Shown: positions 39,703 through 49,371, counted from the first letter of the stretch. The stretch is DNA of 64,000 nucleotides from CAVQAH01 sp963784195 (GCA_963784195.1 CAWARA010000033.1:124001-188000); one strand, 5' to 3'. The notes: a model not told the origin generated them from the sequence alone. A program made the numbers and translations.

Positions 39703-39996
39703 TCAGACCTCCCATCGGCGGGTGCTCACCGTGCAGCCGTGAGCCGCGAGCGCGCGAAATAGCTGTCAAGCGCCGCGCGAAGGGCATCAATCTCATCGGG
39801 ATCACGGAGGAGGTCTGCCAGCTCACGCTGAGCGCCCAGCGGCGAGGTACGCCGGCGATCAACCAACATTACCGACAGCAGCCAGCGTCGAGCCGTTCCA
39901 TCCGCCGGCTGCTGTCAGCATTTCCCCAAGATTCCCCACCACCTGAAGCAGGCCCCGCTTGGATGGGCCATCCACAGGAAATTGACGACTTCGAGG

Positions 39997-41964
39997 TCAG
40001 TCGGGCAACCCGAACGCAATAATGGCAGACCCTGATGCCACTGCGATGAACTGCCTGTTGTCGAACGAGTAGGTCATCGGCGACGCCTTCCAGTTCTGGT
40101 TCGTCCTAAAGCTCCACAATGGCTTCCCGTTGGTCGCGTCGACGGCCGCGAATGAGCCGCTATCGTCGCCAAAGAAAACCACACCGCTCGCGGTGCTCAG
40201 TGTGCCGCCCCATGATGTCACTGGGCCGACTTGCGGAACTTCCCATGCCGCTTTTCCTGTCTGAATGTCGATTGCCCGCAACACCCGTTGGGCAGGCTCG
40301 TCGGGCGCCTGCATGAACGAGCCGCCCATGTAGCCGCGGCCGGCTGCCCACTCCATCGGGAGTTTCGTGAAGACGCCGCACTTGTCGTTCGTCTGCACGT
40401 GGTACAGGCCGGTTGCCGGGTTGTACGACGTCGAATACCAGTTCGACGCGCCTTCGAGTGACGGGCAGACGCGGCGCCCTTCCGGCGTCGGCTCCATATT
40501 GGGCGCCCGAATCGGACGCCCTTGTGCGGTGAGGCCGGATGCCCACGTCACGTTCTTCACGTACTTCGTGCCGAGCAGGAACTCACCATTTGTGCGATCG
40601 AGCACATAGAAAAACCCGTTGCGGTTCGCCTGCACGAGCAGCTTTCTCGGTTTACCCTGCCAATTGGCGTCGATGAGGGCCGGCGTTTCCTGAGCGTCGT
40701 AGTCCCATACATCGTGCGGTGTGAACTGGAAATACCACTTGAGCTTTCCAGTCTTGGGATCGAGCGCGAGAATCGAGTTGGAATAGAGATTGTCGCCAAT
40801 CCGATTGTCGCCGTAGAGATCGGGTGAGGGATTGCCCGTGGGCCAATACAGTGTGTCGAGTTCAGGATCGTAAGTGCCCGTTAACCAGGTGGCTGCACCT
40901 GGATGCTCGATGCCTCCGCCTTTCCAGGTTTCGGAACCAGGCTCACCCGGCGCTGGAACGGTCCAGAACCGCCAGACTTCCTTGCCAGTGGCCTGATTGT
41001 AGGCGGCGAGAAAACCGCGCACACCCTCGTCTCCTCCCGACGAACCAGTAATCACGAGATTGCCGATCGGAAGCGGCGCGACTGTGGCGTTGTAGTTCAC
41101 TTTCCAGTCGGCCATTTCGGTTTCCCACAGCAGTGCACCAGTGAACCGGTTGAGCGCGATGATGTGCGCGTGGTCGGTCACCATGAACACGCGATCGCCG
41201 GCAACACCGACGCCGCGGTTGATGCCGCCTGCAGCGTTGCCCGTCAGATTTCTCGTCCGCGGACGCGAGTAGTGCCAGATCTCTCGCCCGGTGCCTGCGT
41301 CGAGCGCGTAACACTGATTGGCGCTCGTGACATACATCACGCCGTCAACCACGACAGGAGTCCCCTGCAGTGTCGGCGTATTGGGCAGATTGAAGATCCA
41401 TCTTGGAATGATGCGCGCGACATTGCTTTTCGAAATCTGGGTGAGCGCGCTGTGCCGGTAGCCCTTTGTCTCGCCGTTGTAGCTGGGCCAGTCCGTCTGT
41501 GAGGTTACCCGGCGGTACCGATTCCCTTCCTTGCGGAGCAGATGGAGCTTCCGGTCGCCACCCAGCAACTGCATATCGTCGATCCCCTGATTGAGGATCA
41601 GGCCGTCCAGCGAAGCGCCAGCCGTCAGCACAATCCTGGTTCGTGTGGGTCCCGATCCTTCGCGCGGGCGTAGCGTCCGCAAGAATGCAATCAGATCGCG
41701 CGTTTCGGGTGCAGACAGGTTTCCGAACGCCGGCATGCCCGCCGTCGGCAGCCCCTGCTGGATCACCGTCGTCAGCTCGGCGTCGGTGCGCGCCGGCACG
41801 CGCATCACAATTGACGGCCCGAGCTCGCCTCCGTCGCCGGTTGTGCCGTGACAGGACGCACAGCGGCTGGCAAACACGAGCCGTCCTGCATCGGTCGTCT
41901 GCGCATTCGAAGGAGTTGCGACGAGCAATAGAAGCACGCATAGTGCGGGAACTGACGTTCTCAT
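39997..41964 (-). CDS. Periplasmic PQQ-dependent dehydrogenase with N-terminal cytochrome c domain
   Basis: 655 residues from the ATG at 41964, which gives a clear signal peptide (VPALCVLLLLVATPSNAQ). A c-type cytochrome domain has CASCHG (about residues 35-40) with axial Met in AGMPAFG. An eight-bladed quinoprotein propeller follows, with repeats such as GTPVVVDGVMYV and LDAGTGREIWHYSR. The dehydrogenase active-site Asp motif is FTPHDVWDYD, and GGIEHPGAATWLTGTYDPE is typical of alcohol/sugar quinoproteins. The heme domain is N-terminal, whereas in classic type II alcohol dehydrogenases it is C-terminal. It oxidises an unknown alcohol or sugar and passes electrons to the heme. Confidence 0.9.
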   Translation of the reverse strand: MRTSVPALCVLLLLVATPSNAQTTDAGRLVFASRCASCHGTTGDGGELGPSIVMRVPARTDAELTTVIQQGLPTAGMPAFGNLSAPETRDLIAFLRTLRPREGSGPTRTRIVLTAGASLDGLILNQGIDDMQLLGGDRKLHLLRKEGNRYRRVTSQTDWPSYNGETKGYRHSALTQISKSNVARIIPRWIFNLPNTPTLQGTPVVVDGVMYVTSANQCYALDAGTGREIWHYSRPRTRNLTGNAAGGINRGVGVAGDRVFMVTDHAHIIALNRFTGALLWETEMADWKVNYNATVAPLPIGNLVITGSSGGDEGVRGFLAAYNQATGKEVWRFWTVPAPGEPGSETWKGGGIEHPGAATWLTGTYDPELDTLYWPTGNPSPDLYGDNRIGDNLYSNSILALDPKTGKLKWYFQFTPHDVWDYDAQETPALIDANWQGKPRKLLVQANRNGFFYVLDRTNGEFLLGTKYVKNVTWASGLTAQGRPIRAPNMEPTPEGRRVCPSLEGASNWYSTSYNPATGLYHVQTNDKCGVFTKLPMEWAAGRGYMGGSFMQAPDEPAQRVLRAIDIQTGKAAWEVPQVGPVTSWGGTLSTASGVVFFGDDSGSFAAVDATNGKPLWSFRTNQNWKASPMTYSFDNRQFIAVASGSAIIAFGLPD

Positions 41965-42156
41965 GGCCGATGAGGCTAGCACGGAAGGGAAACCAACTCC
42001 TTCCCGTTTCGGCCAGGGATGGCCTTCGCGGAGGAGGCCCGCTCCGTGGTTCGTCCGCTTCGCCGTCACGCCGCCTTCAGTGTTTGCTATACCGGCCCGA
42101 ACGCTGCCGCAAGCCGAAACGGGAACGAGCAGGCACGAAGACACGAACGCAGGGAA

Positions 42157-42966
42157 TCAGCGTTCCCTCTTCCGCCGCCGCGGCTGACCGTCGACCTCTC
42201 CACGCAGGTGGGCGGTCAGCAGCAGCCGATTGCCAGGCGCCATCGTCAGCGAACGGGCATCGACCTCCGTCGCCGGATCGAGCGGCACGTGCAGCTCGGG
42301 CGCGCCGCCCGTCGCGGGGACGCGGTGGACGCTCTCCCGCCAGACGGCAAACACGATGGTGTTGTCGGGCAGCCAGAGGCCCTCCTGATCCGGCCGGATG
42401 CGGGAATCCGGCAGACGACGAACGGCGTGCCTCCGGTGACAGGAACCGTGCGGATGGTCCTTTCGGCGGCGAAGCCAATGGTCTGGCTGTCGGGCGACCA
42501 GAAGAGGTTCTGCGCGTTGGGAGGCACGTCGCCGAGATCGGCCGCCACGCCGGAGGCGAGTGCGTGGACATACAGGCGCCCCTCCTTGATGTACCCGATC
42601 CGGTTGCCATCCGTCGCGAACGCGGCGTTCGGGGCATCGGCAAGCGTCTGCGGCAGGTCGAAACGGCGGACGGGAGCCCTCGCCGTCGACCAGTTCCACG
42701 ACAAGGGCCGTCGCGCCCCCGCTCTCTTCCAGGCCGTAGATGCCGGCGATATTCGGGTGGTTCAGCGACGCGAGCACTTCGGCTTCGCGCTGAAACCGAG
42801 CCAGCCGATCGTGATCCGCCGCGACGGAAGACGGCAGGATCTTGATGGCGACCTGGCGCTTCAGCCTGGTGTCGGTGGCCCGATACACCTGCCCCATTCC
42901 GCCCTCACCGAGCAAGGCGGTGACTTCGTAGACGCCGAGCGGGTGCCGGGAGTGAGCGCCAAGAGT
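42157..42966 (-). pseudogene. Ser/Thr kinase-propeller gene with internal deletion and frameshifts
   Basis: The start of a kinase is clear: LGVYEVTALLGEGGMGQVYR, VAIKILPSS, LNHPNIAGIYGLEESGG. After VVELVDGEG the sequence jumps straight to propeller-type repeats (FATDGNRIGYIKEGRLYV, LFWSPDSQTIGFAAE) in a second frame, then returns to the first frame (LWLPDNTIVFAVWRESVHRV). The whole catalytic C-lobe, membrane helix and early propeller are missing, so it cannot be an active kinase. No normal start codon is found, although TATAAT precedes the coding region at about 42971-42976 on the minus strand. Confidence 0.75.
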
Positions 42967-43025
42967 GACGCGATTATATGAGCGGGACGGGCGGCGGTCG
43001 GGATTAGTCTTGCGTGACGGTAGGA

Positions 43026-43101
43026 CTCTATCGAGAGTGACCCGGCGTGCAGGCGTCCCGGAAAGGCTCCGGGGTGGAGCGCCGGGTCACTTTCGATAGA
43101 G
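43026..43101. repeat. Inverted repeat with 22-nt arms next to the IS91-like element
   Basis: Arms 43026-43047 and 43080-43101 pair at 21 of 22 positions; core CTCTATCG-AGTGACCCGG. It ends 6 bases before the left inverted repeat of the mobile element. It may be a transcription terminator or part of the element boundary. Confidence 0.65.
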
Positions 43102-43345
43102 CCGTTTGGACCAAGCCGCTGGCGTTTGCGGCGGACGCGGCCCTTTCAGCTATGTCCTTTCAATCGTACGGACCCCGCGCGCGCGAGCGTGGTTGACGGC
43201 CTCGACGCGCGATGTCGGACGGTGACGACACGCCCGGCGCGCGAGAGGTCGCGTGCGTCGGGGGTGACTGCGGCTGGCGGACAGACCTCCGGCGCCCGCG
43301 CGTACGTGCGCGACACGATGACGCCTGGCGGCCCACGGGCGACGA

Positions 43346-44530
43346 CTACGACGTGTCATGGACGATGTCGGCGAGGAGCGACGTGAGATAGATCTGCCGC
43401 GGCGTCAGGCGCTCGATGACGCGCATGGGAGCCCCGCAGCGGGGACACGGCCACGATCTCGGCGGTTCCGGTGGCGGTGACGCTGGCGGTGGAGCGGTCG
43501 TGCCGGCCAAGGCGCGCCGACACTGTGGGAGTTGCACCGTACGACAGCGCGAGGCGAGGAAGCCGAAGTAGCGGATGCGCACGAAGCGCCTCGGCAAGAC
43601 GTGCAGCAGGAAGCGCCGAAGGAATTCCCCCGCCTCGAGTGTGAGCGTCCGCACGTGACTGCCGTGGCGGTAGTCCTTCCACCGAAAGGACACGGTGTCG
43701 TCGGTCACGTCGACCAGTCGGTGGTTCGAGATCGCCACGCGGTGGGTGTACCGCGCGAGATAGTGGAGCACGTGGGACGGGCTCCCGAAGGGCGGCTTGG
43801 CGTACACGACCCACGCCTGGCGATAGAGCGATCGCACGAAGGTGCGAAAGGCGGCGTCAGGCTTGAGCGGCGCGAGCGTCCCAGGAAAGTCGAGGCGCCC
43901 GTCGCGATGCGCAGCCCGAAGCCCGGCCACGAGCTTGCCACGAAAGAGTGCCCGGAGGACCGGAATCGGGAGGAAGAAGTGCGGGCGTGCATGGATCCAT
44001 CGCGTGCCGTCTGAGGCGAGCCCGCCCATCGGGACGACGCAGTGGACGTGGGGATGGTGCTGGAGACGCTGGCCCCACGTATGGAGCACCATGAGCCCGC
44101 CGATGGCTGCGCCAAGCCGCTTCGGATTCGCCGCCACCCGCAGCAGTGTCTCCGCGGCCGCCTGAAACAGCAGGTCGTACACGACACGCTTGTTGACGAG
44201 GGCGAGACGCGCCAGCGGCTCGGGCATCGTGAAGACAATATGGACGTAGCCCACGGGCAAGAGCTCCGCTTCCCGGGCGGCCACCCAGGCGTTCCGCGCG
44301 GCGGTCAAACACCGGGGGCAATGGCGATCCCGGCAGCTGTTGTACGAGAGGGCCGGCTGCGCACACTGCTCACACCGATCGCGATGCCCGCCGAGCGCGG
44401 CGGTCCGGCACTGCGCGATCGCACGGAGCACACGCCGATGCTGCCCCGTCACCCACGCGCGGTGGGTCTCCAGGACGCGATCGCCATGTCGGCGCACGAT
44501 GTCGGCCACCTCGAAGGGTGGCCGCGTCAC
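43346..44530 (-). CDS. IS91 family transposase (HUH, rolling-circle type)
   Basis: 394 residues. The N-terminal zinc-binding region has HRDRCEQCAQ and NSCRDRHCPRC. The HUH metal motif is HHPHVHCVVP, and the catalytic tyrosine pair lies in YLARYTHRVAISNHR (Tyr spaced by four, Y2 type). A C-terminal CPRCG zinc ribbon is present near the end. It nicks and moves single-stranded DNA by rolling-circle transposition. Its ATG overlaps the stop of the upstream recombinase (44527-44530), so the two proteins are made together. Confidence 0.94.
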   Translation of the reverse strand: MTRPPFEVADIVRRHGDRVLETHRAWVTGQHRRVLRAIAQCRTAALGGHRDRCEQCAQPALSYNSCRDRHCPRCLTAARNAWVAAREAELLPVGYVHIVFTMPEPLARLALVNKRVVYDLLFQAAAETLLRVAANPKRLGAAIGGLMVLHTWGQRLQHHPHVHCVVPMGGLASDGTRWIHARPHFFLPIPVLRALFRGKLVAGLRAAHRDGRLDFPGTLAPLKPDAAFRTFVRSLYRQAWVVYAKPPFGSPSHVLHYLARYTHRVAISNHRLVDVTDDTVSFRWKDYRHGSHVRTLTLEAGEFLRRFLLHVLPRRFVRIRYFGFLASRCRTVQLPQCRRALAGTTAPPPASPPPEPPRSWPCPRCGAPMRVIERLTPRQIYLTSLLADIVHDTS

Positions 44531-45420
44531 CGCAGGTGCTTCAGCCGAGACCGCCGCGCGGTGTCAGGCCCCGAGATCGTGAGCGCATCCAGTGGATTCG
44601 CGACGGCCTGGAGGTGTTTCTGCGAGAGATGCAGATACAGCGCCGTGTGCCGGATGTTCACGTGCCCCAGTAGCAGCTGAATCGTGCGCAGGTCCGCGCC
44701 ACTTTCGAGGAGATGGGTCGCGTAGGAATGGCGAATCAGATGGGGACTGACGCGTCTGCGGAAACCGGCGCGCTTCGCCGCGATCACCACCGCGTCCCAG
44801 AGCACGCGCTTCGTGATCGGTTTGTCGGCGCGCCAGTTGTGGACGGTGCCGGGAAACAGCCACGTCTGGGGCCGCATCCACCGGTAGTACACCCGAAGCG
44901 TGGCGAGCAACGTGGGACTGAGCGGCACGTAGCGGTCGCGGCCACCCTTCCCCTGGCGAATGTGAATGAGCATGCGTCGACTGTCGATGTCCGCGACCTG
45001 GAGCTGCAGGAGTTCCGCACTCCGCATGCCCGTCGAGTACAGCATCATCACCATCGTGCGGTGATAGAGGCCATCCGCCGCCTCGATGAGGCGGGCCATC
45101 TCCTCCACACTCAGGATCGACGGCAGACGCTGGGGCGCCTTCGGGTACGGCGTGTCGTCGAGGAGATAGCGACGCCGCAACGTCTTCACGAAGAAGAACC
45201 GCAGCGCCGACACGTGGAGCCGGACGGTCTTTGGCTGTAGCTGCCCCGTCCGCAAGAGGTGCGCCTGGTAGCTGCGCAGGTGCGTGTGATTGAGCCGGTC
45301 GGGTCGACACTTGAAGTGCCGAGCAAACCGCTCCACCGCGTAGAGATAGCTCCGAATGGTCGTCGGCGAGAAGTTCCGGCGCTGGAGCTCCTCCAGCATG
45401 ATGCGGCGACAATGGGTCAC
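44527..45420 (-). CDS. Tyrosine-type recombinase/integrase of the IS91-like element
   Basis: 297 residues, XerC/D-like. The N-terminal SAM-like DNA-binding domain has SPTTIRSYLYAVERFARHF. The catalytic residues are all present: Arg in STGMRSAELLQLQ, Lys in RQGKGGRDRYVPL, HxxR in HLIRHSYATHL, His in LLGHVNIRHT and Tyr in ALYLHLS. Its role beside an HUH transposase is probably resolution or regulation of transposition, by analogy with other IS91-like elements that carry such a gene; this is an inference. Confidence 0.93.
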   Translation of the reverse strand: MTHCRRIMLEELQRRNFSPTTIRSYLYAVERFARHFKCRPDRLNHTHLRSYQAHLLRTGQLQPKTVRLHVSALRFFFVKTLRRRYLLDDTPYPKAPQRLPSILSVEEMARLIEAADGLYHRTMVMMLYSTGMRSAELLQLQVADIDSRRMLIHIRQGKGGRDRYVPLSPTLLATLRVYYRWMRPQTWLFPGTVHNWRADKPITKRVLWDAVVIAAKRAGFRRRVSPHLIRHSYATHLLESGADLRTIQLLLGHVNIRHTALYLHLSQKHLQAVANPLDALTISGPDTARRSRLKHLR

Positions 45421-45635
45421 AAGACACCTCCTGTGACCCGCACGCTACCCCGGGTTCGAGCGCGCCTCACGCGTAGCGTCCGCCGCGCCAGCGGCTTGGT
45501 CCTAACGCCGCAGGGTCGATCTGACGCTCCAGGCCGGATCCGTAAGCAGATCGCGACTTCCCAGGACTAATGTGCCGCATCACCGCCCGAACCCGACAGC
45601 GCGATGATTCTCGATCGGACCGCCGCGCCCAATGG

Positions 45636-45914
45636 TCAGCCCTTGACGATGTTGTGAACCTCGAAGATGTCCGGCGGGTTGGCGAACTGGATGCCGGCGC
45701 CGGCGAGGATCGGCATCAGACGCTTGCCGAATGCCTCGAACTGCTCCCGCGAGTTCCAGGTCTCGCTGACCTTAAGGTTGCCATCCGCACCGAAGCAGAC
45801 GTGGTAATCGAGCCCGGCCGGTGGCCATTCGCCCGCGTTCTTGATTTGGCGAATCGCCTCGTCGTACTTGTTGGCAGTGAGGGCGATGGGGCTGAAACGG
45901 ACAACGATGCTCAT
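45636..45914 (-). CDS. Small dimeric alpha/beta-barrel (ABM-like) protein
   Basis: 92 residues starting MSIVVRFSP, with GLDYHVCFGADGNLKVSETW and REQFEAFGKRLMPIL, matching the antibiotic-biosynthesis-monooxygenase-like ferredoxin fold family of short proteins. The ATG at 45914 has GGAGG 8 bases upstream, so the in-frame ATG at 45932 is rejected. No cofactor motif is visible and the function is unknown. Confidence 0.75.
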   Translation of the reverse strand: MSIVVRFSPIALTANKYDEAIRQIKNAGEWPPAGLDYHVCFGADGNLKVSETWNSREQFEAFGKRLMPILAGAGIQFANPPDIFEVHNIVKG

Positions 45915-46216
45915 GATATGAACCTCCGTCATCGGCGTCGCGAATAGATCCGGCGTGATCGTGAAGCGACAGGTCGTCGCTCCAAATCATACTAGCGCAA
46001 CGGTGTGGGGAGCGGATCGGTCCTCAGTGCGGCCTAGTGTTTGCGGAGTTTTGGGTCGGACCGCCTGGGAGTCCCCGGCGAACATCGAAAAATACTTGGC
46101 GACCACACAGGAGTAACTCCTACCGCCGCCCGAGCAGAACGACACCCACCAAATGGCGCACACCGGCCGGTCCGCACTTCAGCACGCGCAGTTGCGCCAG
46201 ATCCCGTAACGACCGC
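45915..46216. other. Intergenic, no gene recognised
   Basis: Open frames here do not resemble proteins. The upstream region of the ABM-like gene lies at its left edge. Confidence 0.4.
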
Positions 46217-46472
46217 TTACTGCGACGCGCGCTTGCGGCTGGTCGGCGGGACGATGCCGACGGCGCGGTAGCTGGAGACGAGCTTGCCGTAATGCTCGGC
46301 CTGGTCCTCGATCCAGCCGACGAGCAGCGGTTTCGGCGATTTTTCCACCAGCGGATACGAGATCGCGATCGCGGCTTCCATTTCGCTGACGGCCGAGGCT
46401 GCTGACGAGTCTCGCTATTTGCTCAGAATCAGCGATGGTCGCGGCTCGCGTTGCGTACTTATGGTCGATCAT
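46217..46472 (-). pseudogene. Truncated fragment with acetyltransferase-like N-terminus
   Basis: The minus strand starts MIDHKYATRAATIADSEQIA, resembling a GNAT N-terminus. After a shift near 46395 it reads SEMEAAIAISYPLVEKSPKP and LLVGWIEDQAEHYGKLVSSY to a stop at 46217-46219. The second part is protein-like but not recognised. It may be two fused scraps. Confidence 0.4.
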
Positions 46473-46478
46473 TTCGTG

Positions 46479-46904
46479 CTACGTGTCAGCGGAGCGATCG
46501 TTACTAATCCGCGACGTGACGACCGTGACCACGCGGGTGATTACGAACCCGTGCTCGGGATGCACCACGTCGTCTACACGTTGAATCTCAAGGCCGACAC
46601 CGAGGAGCTCGTCCAGAAGAGGCTCGGCGCGAGTGCCCTCCGGTCTGGAGCTACCGTACGCGCACGCAAGCAGATACCCGTCTCGAGCCACGTGGCGCTC
46701 TAACAGGCGCTCGACATATTCCCGCCGTTGTGCGGGCGGTACGTATACGAGCTCGGTTCGGACAAAGTCGAACTGTGCTGGTGGATCCCAGAAGAGAGCG
46801 TTCCCCACGAAGATGCGGTCACGCCAGTCGGGCAGTCGTCGCGCCAGGTTCGCGAGCTTCTCCGAAATCTCAAGTCCGTAAGGCGATCCAAAATAGGCGG
46901 TCAC
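46479..46904 (-). pseudogene. SAM-dependent methyltransferase, C-terminal fragment
   Basis: Reads YGLEISEKLANLARRLPDW, RIFVGNALFWDPPAQFDFVR and YVERLLERHVARDGYLL, the second half of a class-I methyltransferase. The SAM-binding glycine motif that should precede it is absent. Upstream sequence is a transposase fragment in another frame, so the gene has been cut at about 46880. Confidence 0.65.
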
Positions 46905-47046
46905 GCGCCTGCAAGGGCGGGCGACCGTTCGCCCGCTTCATCGCCATCAGCTGCTGCCGGAGCGCCAGATTCTCCAGGACCAGGTCTCGATGTCCGCGGA
47001 GTCCCAACGCCAGCGCCCGACCGACGACGATCAACAGCTGGAGCAT
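46880..47046 (-). pseudogene. Transposase N-terminal fragment (integrase-core type)
   Basis: The minus strand from ATG at 47046 reads LALGLRGHRDLVLENLALRQ then QLMAMKRANGRPPLQARDRLFW, the characteristic start of integrase-core transposases common in Acidobacteria. It is cut at about 46880 where the methyltransferase fragment begins, so it is a partial insertion sequence. Confidence 0.65.
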
Positions 47047-47157
47047 GTCCCGATCGTGGCTGGCGCGGGCCCCAGAATCAACTCGGACGAGTTGTGGCGA
47101 GGGTCAGGAACACGCGGGCGTCCCGAGAGCAGCAAGGCCGCTCAGGAAAGCAACGTC

Positions 47158-49371
47158 TCAGTAAGCATAGAGACCATGCGCGGCAAACCCCTGCCGGCCG
47201 CTCGAACGGACGTGACTCTTCCGGAGGGGATCAACCGCCAGCAGGTCAGCCCCGGGCGCGCGATCGAACTGGCCGACGAAGGATCGGACCAGCCGCGCCT
47301 CCGCTTCGCCTTCGGTCCCATCCAGCGCCGCGAGGAACTGCCAGGCCGTGCGGCCGCTCGACGATACTTCCCATTGACCGCCCTGCGCCGTGACCACATA
47401 GCGCACGAGGTCGTCCCCTCGGATGCCGTCCACGTTCCCGATCAGGAGCGACGAGGGATCGCCGAAGAACCTGCCCGACAGCGGCTCTGCCGAGCCGCGG
47501 CCGCTCCAGAAGACGGCGAGCTGACCACGATCGATCGTCAGCACGTCCGTCACGTTGTCGCCGTCGAAGTCTCCGAAGCGCAGGGCGCCGAGCGGCAGCG
47601 GCGACGCAGCCAGATCGATGTCGTCCGGCAGCCCGGGTGACACGGCCGACCACCGGCCGGTGGCCGAGCGTTGAAACACGTCCGTCTGGCCGTCACCGTT
47701 GAAATCGCCGAACGCGAGCTGCGAAAACGACGCGACCTCCCGTCCTGGCAGCGGCACCAATGGACCGACGCCGCCGCTCGAGATCGCCCAGCCGCCATTG
47801 CGCACGGCGAACACGTCGCATCGCCGATCGCCGTCGAAATATCCCAGCGCGACTTGGTCCATCCGCTCGGTGTAGGTGTTCAGAAACAGCCAGTGAGACC
47901 TGCCGCCGCTGGAGTACCACCAGGAAGCCCCGGTCGCGAGAAACAGATCGTCGATGCCATCGGCGTCGAAGTCGCACACGCCGTACCGACCGAACGTATC
48001 GACTCCCGGGGTGTTCGCCGACATCGTGACGTTGGTCGAGCTCTTCAGCCGGATCGCGTGGCCGAGGGTCGGGTGCGGGAAGACGTTGCGGTTGATGTAG
48101 GACATGCGCCGGGGCGTTCCGCGAAACTTGATCGCATCGTCCCGGCCGTACTGAAAGGCGTTGGCGATGATCCGGAAATTGTCGCCGGCGTTGCCGCAAT
48201 CGAAGGTGTGATCGGATGGCCAGGCATCATTGCAGTGCGAGTCGCCGTGGACGTCGAATTGATGGGTGTAGTGATTGAGCGGCTCGTCATGGACCCCGCC
48301 GCCCGCGAGCACCAGATTGTGTTGGGCCCAGTAGGCGGTCCCCGGCGCGCCGCTGGCGGAGATGGCGTGGCGGTTGAAGTCGAACACATTGCGCTCGATC
48401 AGGGCGTACGCTCCATCCATCACGTCGACGCCATAGCCCATTCCACCCTTGTGCTGATTGTGGTGGATGAAGTTGTCGTGAATCCAGACGGCCGAAGCAT
48501 CGTGCATCTGCTGCTCCGTGTCTCTCAGGTAGATGGCCTGTCCGCTCCACCCGGATAACTCCATGTTGGCGATCTCGATGCCCACGCACGAGTTGACGGA
48601 GATGCCTCGTGGTTGCCTGGCGTCGTCCTCTTCCGTCTCAAATTTCGGTCCCTGCAGCCGGAATCCTGAGATCCGCACGTTGTTCCCGCCGGCGCCCGAG
48701 TAGCACCTGATCGCGAACTGCGGCAGTTCGATCCTGGTCGTGTGCAGCCGTGGACCGCGATCACGCGCGGAGCGGCCCGGCTGATCGCTGGTCAGGGTGA
48801 CGCCGTCGACAATCCGAATGTTCTGCCAGCCCGTCAGGTCCATGTCGACGTCTGGTGCGAGGAGCACGACGGCGTTTCGAGTGCCGAGCGCCTGAACCAG
48901 CAACTCCTTCCACTCGGTAGTGTTCCCGCTGATCCGCACGGTGGCCGGAAGATCCACGCGAAGCGATTTCGTCTGAAGGGTCGCCAATTCGAGCGCGAGC
49001 ACGTAGGTCTGACTCGCGAGCGGCGTGACCCGCATGCTGCCGCGCATCGCGACACGGGCGCCGTTCAGCCGGGGTGCGGGCCGAGGGCACCCTGCGGCAT
49101 AGGTCACCGACCACGTGATCGTCGCGGTTTCACCGTGTGTGATTCGCGGCGGCATTACAGACAGCGTGCCGCTCGCCCGAGACGCGCAGCTGGTCCTGGC
49201 CGTGCAGGTCGGATAGTCCGGGTGGGTGCGCGGGCACGTTTCCGGCCCGCTGAAGCCCTGACTACCCGCGGTCCCGGACGCGAGCGCGTCCGGGACGGCC
49301 ATGACGTTGACGGCCAGCAGCACTGCTACCCCGAACGCCACCGGAAACGACACATCGCACCTGCGGACCAT
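47158..49371 (-). CDS. Secreted right-handed beta-helix protein with FG-GAP/VCBS-like repeats
   Basis: 737 residues from the ATG at 49371, which has GGAGGG 6 bases upstream and gives a signal peptide (VAFGVAVLLAVNVMAVPDALA). A Cys-bearing Ig-like part (TCTARTSC, ITHGETATITWSVTYAAGC) precedes a parallel beta-helix resembling pectate-lyase-type proteins (NNVRISGFRLQG, AIYLRDTEQ, YALIERNVFDFNRHAIS). Then come repeats with calcium-like loops: CDFDADGIDDLFL, FGDFNGDGQTDVF, FGDFDGDNVTDVLT. A polysaccharide-binding or lyase role is likely but no catalytic residues are certain. It is divergent from the metzincin gene, sharing 235 bases of upstream DNA. Confidence 0.82.
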   Translation of the reverse strand: MVRRCDVSFPVAFGVAVLLAVNVMAVPDALASGTAGSQGFSGPETCPRTHPDYPTCTARTSCASRASGTLSVMPPRITHGETATITWSVTYAAGCPRPAPRLNGARVAMRGSMRVTPLASQTYVLALELATLQTKSLRVDLPATVRISGNTTEWKELLVQALGTRNAVVLLAPDVDMDLTGWQNIRIVDGVTLTSDQPGRSARDRGPRLHTTRIELPQFAIRCYSGAGGNNVRISGFRLQGPKFETEEDDARQPRGISVNSCVGIEIANMELSGWSGQAIYLRDTEQQMHDASAVWIHDNFIHHNQHKGGMGYGVDVMDGAYALIERNVFDFNRHAISASGAPGTAYWAQHNLVLAGGGVHDEPLNHYTHQFDVHGDSHCNDAWPSDHTFDCGNAGDNFRIIANAFQYGRDDAIKFRGTPRRMSYINRNVFPHPTLGHAIRLKSSTNVTMSANTPGVDTFGRYGVCDFDADGIDDLFLATGASWWYSSGGRSHWLFLNTYTERMDQVALGYFDGDRRCDVFAVRNGGWAISSGGVGPLVPLPGREVASFSQLAFGDFNGDGQTDVFQRSATGRWSAVSPGLPDDIDLAASPLPLGALRFGDFDGDNVTDVLTIDRGQLAVFWSGRGSAEPLSGRFFGDPSSLLIGNVDGIRGDDLVRYVVTAQGGQWEVSSSGRTAWQFLAALDGTEGEAEARLVRSFVGQFDRAPGADLLAVDPLRKSHVRSSGRQGFAAHGLYAY

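Larger units (their letters stand above)
43108..45502 (-). mobile_element. IS91-like element carrying HUH transposase plus tyrosine recombinase
   Basis: 17 bases at 43108-43124 (GGACCAAGCCGCTGGCG) are perfectly inverted at 45486-45502. After a few unpaired bases a further CGGCGGACGC matches on both sides, giving an imperfect terminal inverted repeat of about 30 bp. Inside are two overlapping minus-strand genes, a tyrosine recombinase followed by an IS91-type transposase. No target-site duplication is evident. Element length is about 2.4 kb. Confidence 0.75.

Noticed and set aside
43532..44680. Plus-strand ORFs within the IS91-like element
   Set aside because: Antisense to the transposase and recombinase, whose catalytic motifs are clear on the minus strand.
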